In this document: positions 35,316-44,219 of the stretch, piece after piece
How positions within the stretch are numbered: the first letter of the stretch is position 1
Layout: each line of letters starts with the position of its first letter
IMG/VR virus record: IMGVR_UViG_3300033153_003319
Coordinates: 1 to 47,606 of that record
Direction: 5' to 3' (one strand)
DNA: 47,606 bases
Origin: a virus
Translations under genes and position numbers: made by a program
Notes under the pieces: generated by a model
Told to the model about the DNA's origin: nothing
What the model saw: the letters and a program-made list of their open reading frames with translations, nothing else
The model's database searches: none

Positions 35316-36585
35316 AACTCAGGATATAGCAAGGCCTTACAAGGATATACTTGAAGGAGCTGGCGGAGGGGCCGGAGCAGCAGGTGGTGGAGCATTGGCC
35401 GGATTGTCGATAGCCGACATTGTGGCAGAAGCATTTTCATCTGATGATATAAAGAAGAAGAAGGTTGCCATCCCAACTGATGTTAAAGTTACACCAGTAG
35501 GTTCATTACCTCCAATAGAACCACCCGAAGGACCAGAGGATAAGGAAGTTGGAGAAGCAGAAGTTCCACTATCAGAGCTAATCCGTAGGTCAGAACAACA
35601 TGCTGCCAGAGGAAGGAAAGCACAAACATCTAGTCGTGCAATGGTTCGGAGGCCACAGCCTAAATCTACTAAGGACTTCAAAAATGCCCTCAATGAAATC
35701 AGGAAGCAACAAAGAGCAGAAGGGAAGACACAGATATCCAAGGGACATAAGAAAGCTAGTAAGGAACTTGTCGAAGGTTCCAAATCTCAGCGAGCTGGAC
35801 AAAGACAACAGGAAGTAACTCGACGAGAGATGGAAGATAAGTTCTCCGAAGCCGGAAGGCAGAGAGACTTAAAGACTATGGACGATATGGCTAGGGAAGC
35901 ACTAGAAAGAACGGGTAGTTTGGAACGAGCTAAGCAAATAGGGAAAGAAGTTATACCATCCCAGTCACGGCAATGGGGAAGACCAAAGCAATATACAAAA
36001 AACAACCAACCACTACCCAAGACAAGGGATGTAGGTAGACATATTCCAAAGCGACAAGCGACAGAACAGATAACAGATGCACGATCTCCAACAACGAGAA
36101 TGGAGGCTGCCATGGAAGAGCTTCATAAGAGAGATATGTTAACAGGTCAGCGTGGCGGTAGGAATGTTTCAGCTAAGATAGATGCACTTAGAAAACAACG
36201 ACAACTTGTTCCTAAAGATGCTCCAAAGCAAACAATTAGTAAGCCACAATCTCAGTTCGATAAATGGGAAGATATGGCAAGACAGGAAGAAATAGCTGCC
36301 GCCATGAAAGAAGGTGCTAAGCACAGACCTGCCAGATACCAATCACAATCTACCTCTAAGGATTTAATGGTTAGACCTGAACAATCTGCACCAGTGACAG
36401 AAGCTGGAAAGAGTAAGTTCATAGATTACTTAATGAAGAACAAGAAGAAAACAGCCGCAGCCGCTATCGGTGGTGCCCTTGGTTTGAACTATCTATTGAA
36501 AAGTGGGGGAGAGCAACCTCAAGAACAAATCAGAACCGAGATACCTCAACTCAGAGAAGAATACCCATCTTACAGGAGAAGATAA
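35305..36585 (+). CDS. Basic low-complexity internal-protein candidate, 426 aa
   Basis: Residues 14-40 hold a glycine/alanine-rich hydrophobic run (EGAGGGAGAAGGGALAGLSI), and a second near 380-400 (TAAAAIGGALGLNYLLKSGG). Between lies 300 residues of Arg/Lys/Gln-rich, probably disordered helix (QRAGQRQQEVTRREMEDKFS). Two glycine-zipper segments joined by a basic chain fit an ejection or DNA-associated internal head protein. No homologue recognised. Its position before the terminase genes is unusual for an ejection protein. Confidence 0.5.
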   Translation: MVTRTQDIARPYKDILEGAGGGAGAAGGGALAGLSIADIVAEAFSSDDIKKKKVAIPTDVKVTPVGSLPPIEPPEGPEDKEVGEAEVPLSELIRRSEQHAARGRKAQTSSRAMVRRPQPKSTKDFKNALNEIRKQQRAEGKTQISKGHKKASKELVEGSKSQRAGQRQQEVTRREMEDKFSEAGRQRDLKTMDDMAREALERTGSLERAKQIGKEVIPSQSRQWGRPKQYTKNNQPLPKTRDVGRHIPKRQATEQITDARSPTTRMEAAMEELHKRDMLTGQRGGRNVSAKIDALRKQRQLVPKDAPKQTISKPQSQFDKWEDMARQEEIAAAMKEGAKHRPARYQSQSTSKDLMVRPEQSAPVTEAGKSKFIDYLMKNKKKTAAAAIGGALGLNYLLKSGGEQPQEQIRTEIPQLREEYPSYRRR

Positions 36586-36935
36586 TGGAACAATATACAC
36601 CAACACAGGTAAGTGAACTCGCTGAGATGGAAGCCATCCGAGATGCAGGCCCAGCTAATTATGAGAACAATCAAGCACTCGCTATGGAACAAATGCAGGC
36701 TCAACAAGAACCATCTGCACAAGATATCCTTATTAATACTAAGGAAGGGCAAAAGGCTCAGGGTGAACAACAGAAATTCATGAAGATGGCCATGGACTTA
36801 GAGAAGAGGAAGACCGATATAGATGTAGCTATCAAAGAGTTCGAAGCGCAAAAGGAACAAATGGACCAATTGATGTTCGGACAACAAACTCCTGAACAAC
36901 AAAATATGAATTTTCCCCAAGTTCCAACACCTTAG
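36585..36935 (+). CDS. Hypothetical Gln/Glu-rich helical protein, 116 aa
   Basis: Met/Gln/Glu/Ala-rich helices (EQYTPTQVSELAEMEAIRDA; LAMEQMQAQQEPSAQDIL) with a coiled-coil middle (DLEKRKTDIDVAIKEFEAQK) and a Pro/Asn tail. It shares one base with the upstream stop. A chaperone or assembly partner of the preceding basic protein, which has the opposite charge, is conceivable. Confidence 0.5.
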   Translation: MEQYTPTQVSELAEMEAIRDAGPANYENNQALAMEQMQAQQEPSAQDILINTKEGQKAQGEQQKFMKMAMDLEKRKTDIDVAIKEFEAQKEQMDQLMFGQQTPEQQNMNFPQVPTP

Positions 36936-36985
36936 ATAGTAACAAACTTCTTGAGTGTGTAGTACTCAGAATGTACTATTGACCT

Positions 36986-37684
36986 ATGGATAAAGAACTA
37001 GAGACAGTACCAGATGACACGAACTCAGCAATAGTCCTTGGCGAGATGCAAGAGATACTTCCCTATGAAATAGTCACGGCAGCCAAAAAAGTATCCCCAC
37101 ACCTACTAGACTTAGAGAACTCTAGGCTAGAGAAGTTAGCGGAGATAGCGTTCTCTGACGTTAAGGTCAAGAAACAGTTCTGGCGATCATATAATATAAG
37201 CAAGAAGAGTGGATTAAGGATGTCCATCACCAGAGCTACACAAGGGATATGCAAATACGCCCAGTTCAGGAAGCGATTCCTCAACAGTCAGGCCAGACTA
37301 GCTTGGTTGCTCTCACCGTCTACATCATACACGACAGAAGTAGACTCTCTACTTGACGTTGCTATGACTAGGTATGAAGAACTTATCAAGATGGACATTA
37401 CCACAACAAGGAAAGTTATATATAAGGATGAAGAAGGGAATAGGCAAGAGAAGTTTGTTACCCAAGTAGATGCTAAGAAAGCCATGGTTCTACTTAGTGT
37501 AATAAAGAATCTTGAGGAGAGAGCACATGGGTCTGCTGTCCAAAAGCAAATATCAATCAAGACCACGGAACCCGCAGGTGATAGCGCCACTAAGGTCGAG
37601 GTTAATATGGATGCCGTCAACGAACGACTCCAAGAGCTAGAGGATAAGTTAGGCCCATCCTCCCAACCAATTATAGAGGTGTAA
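36986..37684 (+). CDS. Terminase small subunit candidate, 232 aa
   Basis: The middle region (LEKLAEIAFSDVKVKKQFWR, SYNISKKSGLRMSITRATQG) is a helical, basic, HTH-compatible domain, followed by helices (LLDVAMTRYEELIKMD) and a C-terminal coiled coil (DAVNERLQELEDKLG). DNA-binding domain, oligomerisation helix and coiled coil suit a small terminase that recognises the packaging site. It lies two small genes upstream of the large terminase. The call is from layout and position. Confidence 0.55.
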   Translation: MDKELETVPDDTNSAIVLGEMQEILPYEIVTAAKKVSPHLLDLENSRLEKLAEIAFSDVKVKKQFWRSYNISKKSGLRMSITRATQGICKYAQFRKRFLNSQARLAWLLSPSTSYTTEVDSLLDVAMTRYEELIKMDITTTRKVIYKDEEGNRQEKFVTQVDAKKAMVLLSVIKNLEERAHGSAVQKQISIKTTEPAGDSATKVEVNMDAVNERLQELEDKLGPSSQPIIEV

Positions 37685-37888
37685 ATGAACATTGTAGAGT
37701 ATCTTCGTAAATTTAGACGAATCACTATGGAACGACAGCGTGAAGTTATAGCTGACTATGGTGGGCTAACAGTGAGAAAAGAATGTATGAAGGAGTGGTA
37801 TCAAAGTATATATAACATCAACAAGAATATTCAGAAAGCACTAGAAGTTAGACTATCTGATAGATATGGAGTTAAGTGTGAAGATTAA
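37685..37888 (+). CDS. Small basic protein, 67 aa
   Basis: GAGGTGTAAATG overlaps the end of the previous gene. The helical product (NIVEYLRKFRRITMERQREV; YQSIYNINKNIQKALEVRL) has no known domain. It is co-translated with the terminase genes and might assist packaging. Confidence 0.55.
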   Translation: MNIVEYLRKFRRITMERQREVIADYGGLTVRKECMKEWYQSIYNINKNIQKALEVRLSDRYGVKCED

Positions 37889-38069
37889 GTTATTTAAAGG
37901 AACAATCGGTGGGACAACCAAGTTAGAAGAAGCCGTTGATGAGTTCTCGGAGAAAGTTAAGGTATGTAGTATTTCAACAGCTATGTATGGGGCATCTGTC
38001 CTTGTCACAGTTGAATACATGAAGAAGGAGACCGTATCGAGGGCCAAGCGGAAATCGACCTCAAGTTAG
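37866..38069 (+). CDS. Small protein with Cse60-like pattern, 67 aa
   Basis: The fold pattern, a strand (VKIKLFKGTIGG), a helix (TKLEEAVDEFSEKVK) and two strands (VCSISTAMYG; SVLVTVEYMKK), resembles the small Cse60/DUF2758-type proteins found in phages. There is 23 bp of overlap with the previous gene and no strong ribosome site. Its C-terminal 11 codons lie over the proposed terminase start. Function unknown. Confidence 0.5.
   Translation: MELSVKIKLFKGTIGGTTKLEEAVDEFSEKVKVCSISTAMYGASVLVTVEYMKKETVSRAKRKSTSS
38025..38038 (+). promoter_or_regulatory. Shine-Dalgarno AAGGAG and probable ATC start of the large terminase
   Basis: AAGGAG (38025-38030) and five bases later ATC (38036-38038) open the large-terminase frame. 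No ATG, GTG or TTG occurs in that frame between the upstream stop (TGA at 38012) and a TTG at 38123. The site lies inside the end of the preceding small gene, as usual for this operon. Confidence 0.5.
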
Positions 38070-39607
38070 AGAAGATACGTCTATACGAGAGGAAGTTAGA
38101 ACTTAAAGAGCAGCTACCACATTTGTACGGTTTTAAGATGTATCCGTGGCAGAAAGAATACATGGATGATTATGAGCATAAGGAATACTTCCTAGTTGCT
38201 GCTAATCAGATCGGGAAATCGTCGATACAGATACGGAAACGAATACACATAGCTACTAGTCCTGAGTTATGGCCTATGTTATGGCCTGAAATGTTCAATG
38301 TTAATCCTAAAACTAAGCCGATGAGCTGGTATTTATATCCAAACCAGACTACTACGTTGGATGAGTACTATGAGAAGTGGGTGAAGACTCTACTTCCGAA
38401 GGACGAGTATAAGGAGCATCCTTTATATGGGTGGAAATCGGAGATAAGGAACAAGATACTCAAGAGCATTACGTTCAATACTGGATATACCATCTACTTC
38501 AAGACATATAATCAGAGTGTGCAGGATTTACAGGCAGGGACAGCGTTCGCTATTGATACGGATGAGGAGCTTCCTGTCTCATTATATCCAGAATTGGTTG
38601 CCAGATTGTTCGCTACTAACGGTCATTTCTCTATGGCGTTCACTGCAACGCTAGGGCAAGATGAGTGGCGACGAGTTATGGATGTAGGTGGACGATTCGA
38701 AACACATAAAACAGCTTGGAAAAGAACTATAAGTATGTATGATTGTTTACAGTACCATGATGGTACTAAAACAGAGTGGAGTAAGGCACGTATAAAGCAG
38801 AAGGAAGCTATATGTATATCAAATGGAGAAATCAGGCGTAGGATATACGGAGAGTTTGTAAAGACAGAGGGGTTGAAGTATGCAGGTTTCGATAGACGTA
38901 GGAATCTTGTTAAATATCCAAGAGGTCATACAGGACAAGAGTTTCGTGGAGTACCTAAAGGATGGAACGTATATACGGGCGTTGACATTGGTAGTGGCGG
39001 TCATGCTGGACATCCAGCAGCCTACTGTTTCATTAGTGTAAATCCAGAGTACACCAAGCTACGAGTATTTAAATGTAAGCGGCTTGATGGGATGGAAACT
39101 ACAGCAGGTGATATATTAAACCTGTATCTGAAAGATCGTGGAACTATCAGACCTGTCATGCAATGCTATGACCATGCTTCAAGAGAGTTTGGGATAATGG
39201 CAGAACGAGCTAATGAATCGTTCACCAAAGCAGAGAAGTCTCATGAAATAGGCGAAGAGGCAATCAATACAGCTTTCAAGTCAGGGATGCTAAAGGTATA
39301 TGATGATGATAATGATGCTAGGAAATTAGCTTCCGAGCTAGAAGGATTATCAAAAGATACTGCCAAGAGGAACTCAAAAGATGACTTAATAGATGCACTT
39401 AGGTATGCAATAACCAAGATACCTATAGACTGGTCTAAGATAATAGCCAATAAAAACATAGAGGTGACAGGTGATAGAGAAAGTGACAGAGACAGAATGT
39501 TCAAAGAAGCCCGTCCCAACGGTGTCTGGACAGAGAAAGATTACGAAGGTCAGTTCGAGGAAGAAGACTTCTCAGACGAGTTCGATAGCTGGAATGACAT
39601 GTACTGA
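38036..39607 (+). CDS. terL: Terminase large subunit (ATPase-nuclease), 523 aa from a proposed ATC start
   Basis: The ATPase has Walker A AANQIGKSSIQIRK, Walker B FAIDTDEELP and motif III FTATLGQ. The RNase H-like nuclease has Asp residues in VYTGVDIGSGG, MQCYDHASREF and KDDLIDALRYAI. These match the podovirus large-terminase family well. That family begins with a charged helix leading into 'LPHLYG.k.YpWq'; here the frame reads LYERKLELKEQLPHLYGFKM upstream of the first possible TTG (38123), so the protein must start earlier, most simply at the ATC. With TTG it would be 494 residues and lose this helix. It pumps DNA through the portal and cuts it. Confidence 0.9.
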   Translation: MEGQAEIDLKLEKIRLYERKLELKEQLPHLYGFKMYPWQKEYMDDYEHKEYFLVAANQIGKSSIQIRKRIHIATSPELWPMLWPEMFNVNPKTKPMSWYLYPNQTTTLDEYYEKWVKTLLPKDEYKEHPLYGWKSEIRNKILKSITFNTGYTIYFKTYNQSVQDLQAGTAFAIDTDEELPVSLYPELVARLFATNGHFSMAFTATLGQDEWRRVMDVGGRFETHKTAWKRTISMYDCLQYHDGTKTEWSKARIKQKEAICISNGEIRRRIYGEFVKTEGLKYAGFDRRRNLVKYPRGHTGQEFRGVPKGWNVYTGVDIGSGGHAGHPAAYCFISVNPEYTKLRVFKCKRLDGMETTAGDILNLYLKDRGTIRPVMQCYDHASREFGIMAERANESFTKAEKSHEIGEEAINTAFKSGMLKVYDDDNDARKLASELEGLSKDTAKRNSKDDLIDALRYAITKIPIDWSKIIANKNIEVTGDRESDRDRMFKEARPNGVWTEKDYEGQFEEEDFSDEFDSWNDMY

Positions 39608-39878
39608 TATAGCTACTCTAATAGAAGCGTGTGGTAATCACGGTGTAAAGTCCTTGGTTATAGGTGACCTATCTATAGAAACACACGACATTAGTGGGAA
39701 AGTTAAGTCAGTTGACACATGGAACGACACTATCGAGACTACACCAGTTGACTCAGACAGCCCTGATATATATAATGATGATGAAGAAGACCCAGATGAG
39801 GACGCAAGGGCCATAGACGAACTTAAGTTCACTAACCCTGAGCTATGGGATGAAATGGCTAGAGATGGAGTAGCATAA
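39594..39878 (+). CDS. Hypothetical acidic protein, 94 aa
   Basis: I place the start at 39594, 14 bp inside the terminase end; a longer frame from 39471 would translate a basic shadow of terminase. The product has a helix-strand pattern (CTDIATLIEACGNHGVKSLV, IGDLSIETHD) seen in small phage proteins placed between terminase and portal, then a very acidic stretch (DDEEDPDEDARAIDELK). No clear ribosome site, so coupling to terminase translation is likely. It shares one base with the portal start. Confidence 0.55.
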   Translation: MTCTDIATLIEACGNHGVKSLVIGDLSIETHDISGKVKSVDTWNDTIETTPVDSDSPDIYNDDEEDPDEDARAIDELKFTNPELWDEMARDGVA

Positions 39879-41971
39879 TGGCATCTAGTAACAAACTATT
39901 GGAACTCAATAAGCTATATGACGATGCTGTAAGTTGCGACAAGGCAATATTCGCTGAGCAACGAACCAACATTCTACTCAAGAATGGTGAGCACTACAAG
40001 AAAAAAGACAAGGTATCCATTGCCAACGTAAGGTCAAAGGGTACTATCAAAAGTGGTTCTGGCATTAGACTGGTCAAGAACCACATTCATAAAATTGTCA
40101 ACGTGTATGAAAACTCGATACTAGAATCGAACCCATCAGTGGTAGCATCTCCATACAACGACTCAGAACTTCATGATATTAAGTCAGCAGAAATGAACAA
40201 CGCTGTAATCCAATGGATTAAAGAGACTAATGATTGGGAAGAGATGCAAGATGACTTCGTTGACGACTTTATAGTTGAAGGCGAAATGTATGCAAAGGTC
40301 ATGTTCGATTACGACAAGGGTGAAGAAATTGCCATTGACGAAGGAACTGGTGAAGTCGTACATAATGGTGAGTTCTCTATTGAACGAATTATGCCATACG
40401 ATCTTAAGCGTGACCCAGACAGTAAGACTATCCGTGATTCACGTTTCCTTGTAGAAGATAAGCTAATGAATGTTACTGATCTAGTTAGATTAGCGATTAG
40501 TATCGACCCAGAATCAGTAGAGGAGATAGAGAAATTCTATAAGTCTCCAAAGCTGACCGTGTTCGACTCTAGTACTGGTTCATATAAAGAGACTAGAGGA
40601 AAAGTTGCTGTGAGACTATGGTTCTGGAGGCCTACAGCTAGGAGACCCAAGGGACTATTCACAGTGGCCACTGAAAAAGTTCTTGTTGGAAATACTGACT
40701 TACCATTGGGGTTATTTCCTATTGTGTCTGGTGGATTCGATAAGCTAACTAACTCTCCAAGAAGTACATCGGTCATCCGTGTAATTAAGCCATTTCAAGT
40801 TGAATACAACAGAGTTAACAGTAAGATGGCAGAACACCAGATCACATTAGGTGATGACCGTATCTATCTACAGAAAGGGTCTAGGATTACTGGTGGAAAA
40901 GTTAAGGCCGGAGTTAGGTCGTACCAAGTATCAGGAGCTACACCTATTATCCAATCAGGTCGTAGCGGAGCACAGTATTTAGACTATGCCAAAGATACTA
41001 AAGTTGACATGTATGATGCCGCCAACATTGACTACACCACACTTAATAAACAACCGATAGGCGATAGCTTCCAAATGCTATTCTCCTCTATGAAGGATAA
41101 GAAGAAGTTTGTTAAGTATGTGAACAAGTACTCACGATTCGAGATAGCTGTCTTCAAACTAACACTCAAAATGGCCAAAGAGTATCTCAACGAGAGACAC
41201 ATTATCAAAGTGGCTGGTAAAAAAGAAGCAGTCAACATACCAGAGTTCAAGTCTATGCAAGATGCTGGTTTCGAAATCAAGATCGAAGCTATGTCTGGTG
41301 ATATAGAGAACAGATTCGGGAAAGTCCTCTCGCTTACACACATCCTACAGTATGCTGGTAGCTCACTACAGCCAGACCAGATCGGTCAGATTGTAAAAAG
41401 TCTACCATACGGGAATGAAGCCAGAGCACTAGACACTCTTACTATGCAAGCGAGTAATGCTGAAAACCTCATACTAGCATTAGATAGAGGACAGTATATC
41501 CCAACAATGAAATACGATGACCATGAGTATATACTCAAGGCAATATATGGAAGAATGAAAAGCTCCGACTTCATAACGCTATCTCCTGAGATACAAGCCA
41601 TGTACGAACAGAAGATCAAGGAACAGGAAGAGTTTCTAGCAAGACAGAAGATGGAGATCGAACAACTTAATATGGGCATGATTCCCAGTGGCGGTTTCTT
41701 AACCACCATTAATGCGAGTTGGTTTAATCCATCCACCAATAGAACCGAAAGGATTAAAGTCCCTTCCGATGCTATCGGCTGGCTAGTGGATAAACTTAAC
41801 AAGCAAGGAGCAATGACCCAATCACTACAAGAGCAGTCTCCGCAAGTAGCCGCCGATGTAGCAATGATGGTAGGTGCAGGCCGACAACAACAAGCACAAA
41901 CTGGTTCGCCGCAAGCAAATCAACAAGGGTCTGTTAGACCCATACCAGCGCCGCAAGCGCAAGGAGTTTAA
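39878..41971 (+). CDS. Portal protein, 697 aa
   Basis: Size, position and sequence style fit podovirus portals: an N-terminal helix (NKLLELNKLYDDAVSCDKAI), SGIRLVKNHIHKIVNVYENS and a clip/stem region with VVASPYNDSELHDIKSAEMN and FVDDFIVEGEMYAKVMFDYD. Residues 200-400 hold the wing strands and LGLFPIVSGGFDK-like turns, and the end is a Gln/Pro/Ala-rich barrel tail (QQAQTGSPQANQQGSVRPIP). It forms the dodecameric DNA gate at one capsid vertex, contacts terminase during packaging, and later the adaptor. Confidence 0.85.
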   Translation: MASSNKLLELNKLYDDAVSCDKAIFAEQRTNILLKNGEHYKKKDKVSIANVRSKGTIKSGSGIRLVKNHIHKIVNVYENSILESNPSVVASPYNDSELHDIKSAEMNNAVIQWIKETNDWEEMQDDFVDDFIVEGEMYAKVMFDYDKGEEIAIDEGTGEVVHNGEFSIERIMPYDLKRDPDSKTIRDSRFLVEDKLMNVTDLVRLAISIDPESVEEIEKFYKSPKLTVFDSSTGSYKETRGKVAVRLWFWRPTARRPKGLFTVATEKVLVGNTDLPLGLFPIVSGGFDKLTNSPRSTSVIRVIKPFQVEYNRVNSKMAEHQITLGDDRIYLQKGSRITGGKVKAGVRSYQVSGATPIIQSGRSGAQYLDYAKDTKVDMYDAANIDYTTLNKQPIGDSFQMLFSSMKDKKKFVKYVNKYSRFEIAVFKLTLKMAKEYLNERHIIKVAGKKEAVNIPEFKSMQDAGFEIKIEAMSGDIENRFGKVLSLTHILQYAGSSLQPDQIGQIVKSLPYGNEARALDTLTMQASNAENLILALDRGQYIPTMKYDDHEYILKAIYGRMKSSDFITLSPEIQAMYEQKIKEQEEFLARQKMEIEQLNMGMIPSGGFLTTINASWFNPSTNRTERIKVPSDAIGWLVDKLNKQGAMTQSLQEQSPQVAADVAMMVGAGRQQQAQTGSPQANQQGSVRPIPAPQAQGV

Positions 41972-41972
41972 T

Positions 41973-42830
41973 ATGGTAGATGACGCAATCATCGACGAAG
42001 AAGTACCAACAGGTGATGAACTAATCGTAGGGGAACCTATTGATGATTTGGAAGAGTACGCTCCATCCTACACCTACAAAGTGAAAGATGAAGAACGCTC
42101 ATTCGATGAAAGGTTACAACCGTTTGTTAAGGATCAAGAATCTGAGGATTACCTTAGAGACTTGTACACTAAAGCAGATGGACTAGAAGGTTACAAGACT
42201 AAGGTAGGAGATTACGAGTCGGCTTTGCAAGAGTCGAACGAACGAAATCAACAACTATCTAGTGGGTACGAAGCACTTCGAGGGTTCAAGTCTAAAGGAG
42301 ACTACAGACAACTGTTTAAGTCTATGGGGATTGACGACAAGGCTGTGCTGGAATATGCATACGGTGTTGCGAAGGAGGATGAACTTCCAGAGGAACAACA
42401 AGTGCACTTACGTCAGAACCGAGACTATCAAGACAGACTGTCACATCTTGAGAATGAAGCCAATGTACATAGGCAGCAGGAACAAGATCATGTAGTACAA
42501 CGAGACTTAAATGAACTCGAACACCATGTTAACACAAACAAAGTGTTGAACGACAAGATGGCAACGTCTGGGTTCAACCTTAGAGATGAGGTTTTATCGT
42601 ATGGTATCGCCACTACCAAGCTAACTGGTAAAGAACCTTCCATTCAAGAAGCGACTAATGCAGTCGTGGCTAAGTTTGGAAAGATGTTCCCGACAGATAG
42701 TGAAAGTGTCGAAAACATTATAAACAATAGGCCTAATGCCCTACCGAAAATAAACGGTTCAAATGGGACGGCCCCGACTAAGAGATATAGTCTGGCTGAC
42801 CTTAGGGCGATGGCGAATAAAATACACTAG
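41973..42830 (+). CDS. Scaffolding protein candidate, 285 aa
   Basis: AAGGAG eight bases before the ATG at 41973 fixes the start; the longer frame from 41874 overlaps the portal gene. The protein is acidic at the start (DDAIIDEEVPTGDELIVGEP), strongly helical in the centre (DYESALQESNERNQQLSSGY; DHVVQRDLNELEHHVNTNKV), and ends in a basic capsid-contact-like helix (KRYSLADLRAMANKIH). Position between portal and major capsid with this layout is diagnostic for scaffolds of HK97-fold phages. Confidence 0.75.
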   Translation: MVDDAIIDEEVPTGDELIVGEPIDDLEEYAPSYTYKVKDEERSFDERLQPFVKDQESEDYLRDLYTKADGLEGYKTKVGDYESALQESNERNQQLSSGYEALRGFKSKGDYRQLFKSMGIDDKAVLEYAYGVAKEDELPEEQQVHLRQNRDYQDRLSHLENEANVHRQQEQDHVVQRDLNELEHHVNTNKVLNDKMATSGFNLRDEVLSYGIATTKLTGKEPSIQEATNAVVAKFGKMFPTDSESVENIINNRPNALPKINGSNGTAPTKRYSLADLRAMANKIH

Positions 42831-42838
42831 GAGTATTT

Positions 42839-44173
42839 ATGCCTACACCAAATGGTACAACTACTACTGCGAATTTTAACGACATGCTGAAGAAGTATCT
42901 TCCGTATGATTTGTTAATGGAAGAAGCAGTAAAACGAGATTACTTTCTAAGTAAGGTAAACATCAAAGACGGCTGGAAGGGCGGTCAGATGGATGTTCCT
43001 TTCAAAGCAGCCAAAGCGACATCAAGACGTTTCGGTAAGCTAGTAAACAAAGATAAGATTGGTAAAGCGAAGTATGGTATCGGTTCAGTCGATAACTATA
43101 AAGAACTTTGGGGTGCCATGATTTTCGACGATCACGATTTAATGAGACACGACTCTGTTGAGCAGTCTTTCATCAAGATCATCCCCGATCAAATCGACGA
43201 CTTTGTTGTTGGTATGAAAGAGGAAGCTGGTCGTAACTTCTTGAACAACAATGCGATTGCTAAAGTAGCTGATGCTGTAGGTGTTGGAGATGGAGATACT
43301 GTTAAAGTAACCAGACCAGAGAACTTTGACTTAGGACAATATGTTGAAGTCGGGATTATGAATGGTATCGCTCAGCTTCCATACGCTTATACTAGAGTTG
43401 CCCATGGTGACGTAAGTGCGATTAATATGGACGATTCAACAATTACGCTGATTAATGTTCAGGATGGATTGAATGCAGCAACAACTCTTGAAGCTGAAGC
43501 TGTTGATGCTCCTATGATCTTCGCTGTTGAAGGCGGGCTTGATGAGGCTGAAGTATTTACTTCTCTCGATAGCCAAATCTTATCGGCTGCTAACGGTGGT
43601 TCACTGAATGTATTCGGAGTAGAAAAACTTCTTTACCCATATACTCAGTCGTTCAACTTCAATGGTGCTGGTATCGTTAACGGTGAACAGTTGATCGCTA
43701 AGATTTTTGAGTCATTGTTACTTACTAAACGAATTGGCAAAGGTGCTCCAACAGAAGCAATCATGTCTATGAAGCTCTTAGCTGGTGTAATGTCTTCATT
43801 GCAAACTGGTCTTGTAGGGAATAGAACTGATGGTTCTTCTAATGGGCCTCAATACTTCTTGAAAGATACCAAGGCCAGCCTTTATGGGTGGACTGAGATC
43901 GAAGTAATTGGTGTTGAAGGAAGTCTTAAACTTGTCGGTGTTAATGAGATGGAAGATGATTCCGTTAAGATCATTGATTGGCGAGGGATTGACCTACATA
44001 CTAACGGACTGTTTGAGCGTCATAAAGACCTTAACGGTAACGAGTACCATGTAGAAAGAACTGATGAAGGATATAAGTACATCACTGATATTCGTATGTT
44101 TGGTGAACTCGTAGTAACTAGACCTTCTTATCAAGGTTTGATCTTCGGTATCACGAACGGATTCCAAGTTTAA
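42839..44173 (+). CDS. Major capsid protein (HK97-like), 444 aa
   Basis: The gene follows the scaffold and ends at a strong terminator, as for highly expressed capsid genes. AGGAGTATTTATG is its ribosome site. The sequence has an N-arm and helix (NDMLKKYLPYDLLMEEAVKR), an E-loop-like strand region (GGQMDVPFKAAKATSRRFGK), a spine-type helix (FIKIIPDQIDDFVVGMKEEA) and a C-terminal P-domain-like part (ITDIRMFGELVVTRPSYQGL). No decoration domain is fused. I infer the role from context and layout. Confidence 0.85.
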   Translation: MPTPNGTTTTANFNDMLKKYLPYDLLMEEAVKRDYFLSKVNIKDGWKGGQMDVPFKAAKATSRRFGKLVNKDKIGKAKYGIGSVDNYKELWGAMIFDDHDLMRHDSVEQSFIKIIPDQIDDFVVGMKEEAGRNFLNNNAIAKVADAVGVGDGDTVKVTRPENFDLGQYVEVGIMNGIAQLPYAYTRVAHGDVSAINMDDSTITLINVQDGLNAATTLEAEAVDAPMIFAVEGGLDEAEVFTSLDSQILSAANGGSLNVFGVEKLLYPYTQSFNFNGAGIVNGEQLIAKIFESLLLTKRIGKGAPTEAIMSMKLLAGVMSSLQTGLVGNRTDGSSNGPQYFLKDTKASLYGWTEIEVIGVEGSLKLVGVNEMEDDSVKIIDWRGIDLHTNGLFERHKDLNGNEYHVERTDEGYKYITDIRMFGELVVTRPSYQGLIFGITNGFQV

Positions 44174-44182
44174 TCTAACTAA

Positions 44183-44205
44183 GGGGGGCTACGGCTCCCC
44201 TTTCT
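44183..44205 (+). terminator. Rho-independent terminator with UACG tetraloop after the major capsid gene
   Basis: GGGGGGC-TACG-GCTCCCC forms a seven-pair stem (one G-U) closed by the very stable C(UACG)G tetraloop, then TTTCT. The short U run suggests partial read-through into the downstream structural genes, which would set capsid protein in excess. Confidence 0.8.
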
Positions 44206-44219
44206 ACATGGATTAGTCA

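Noticed and set aside
37981-38069. Programmed -1 frameshift from the small Cse60-like gene into terminase
   Set aside because: No slippery heptamer with a downstream structure was found; an AAGGAG-spaced ATC start explains the frame more simply, although this is not excluded.
39471-39593. Longer start for the gene between terminase and portal
   Set aside because: The first 41 residues are a Lys/Ser/Thr-rich shadow of the terminase C-terminus; the ATG at 39594 gives a normal short overlap.
41874-41972. Longer start for the scaffold gene inside the portal gene
   Set aside because: The ATG at 41973 has AAGGAG at a suitable distance, and the extra 33 residues are a basic shadow of the portal tail.
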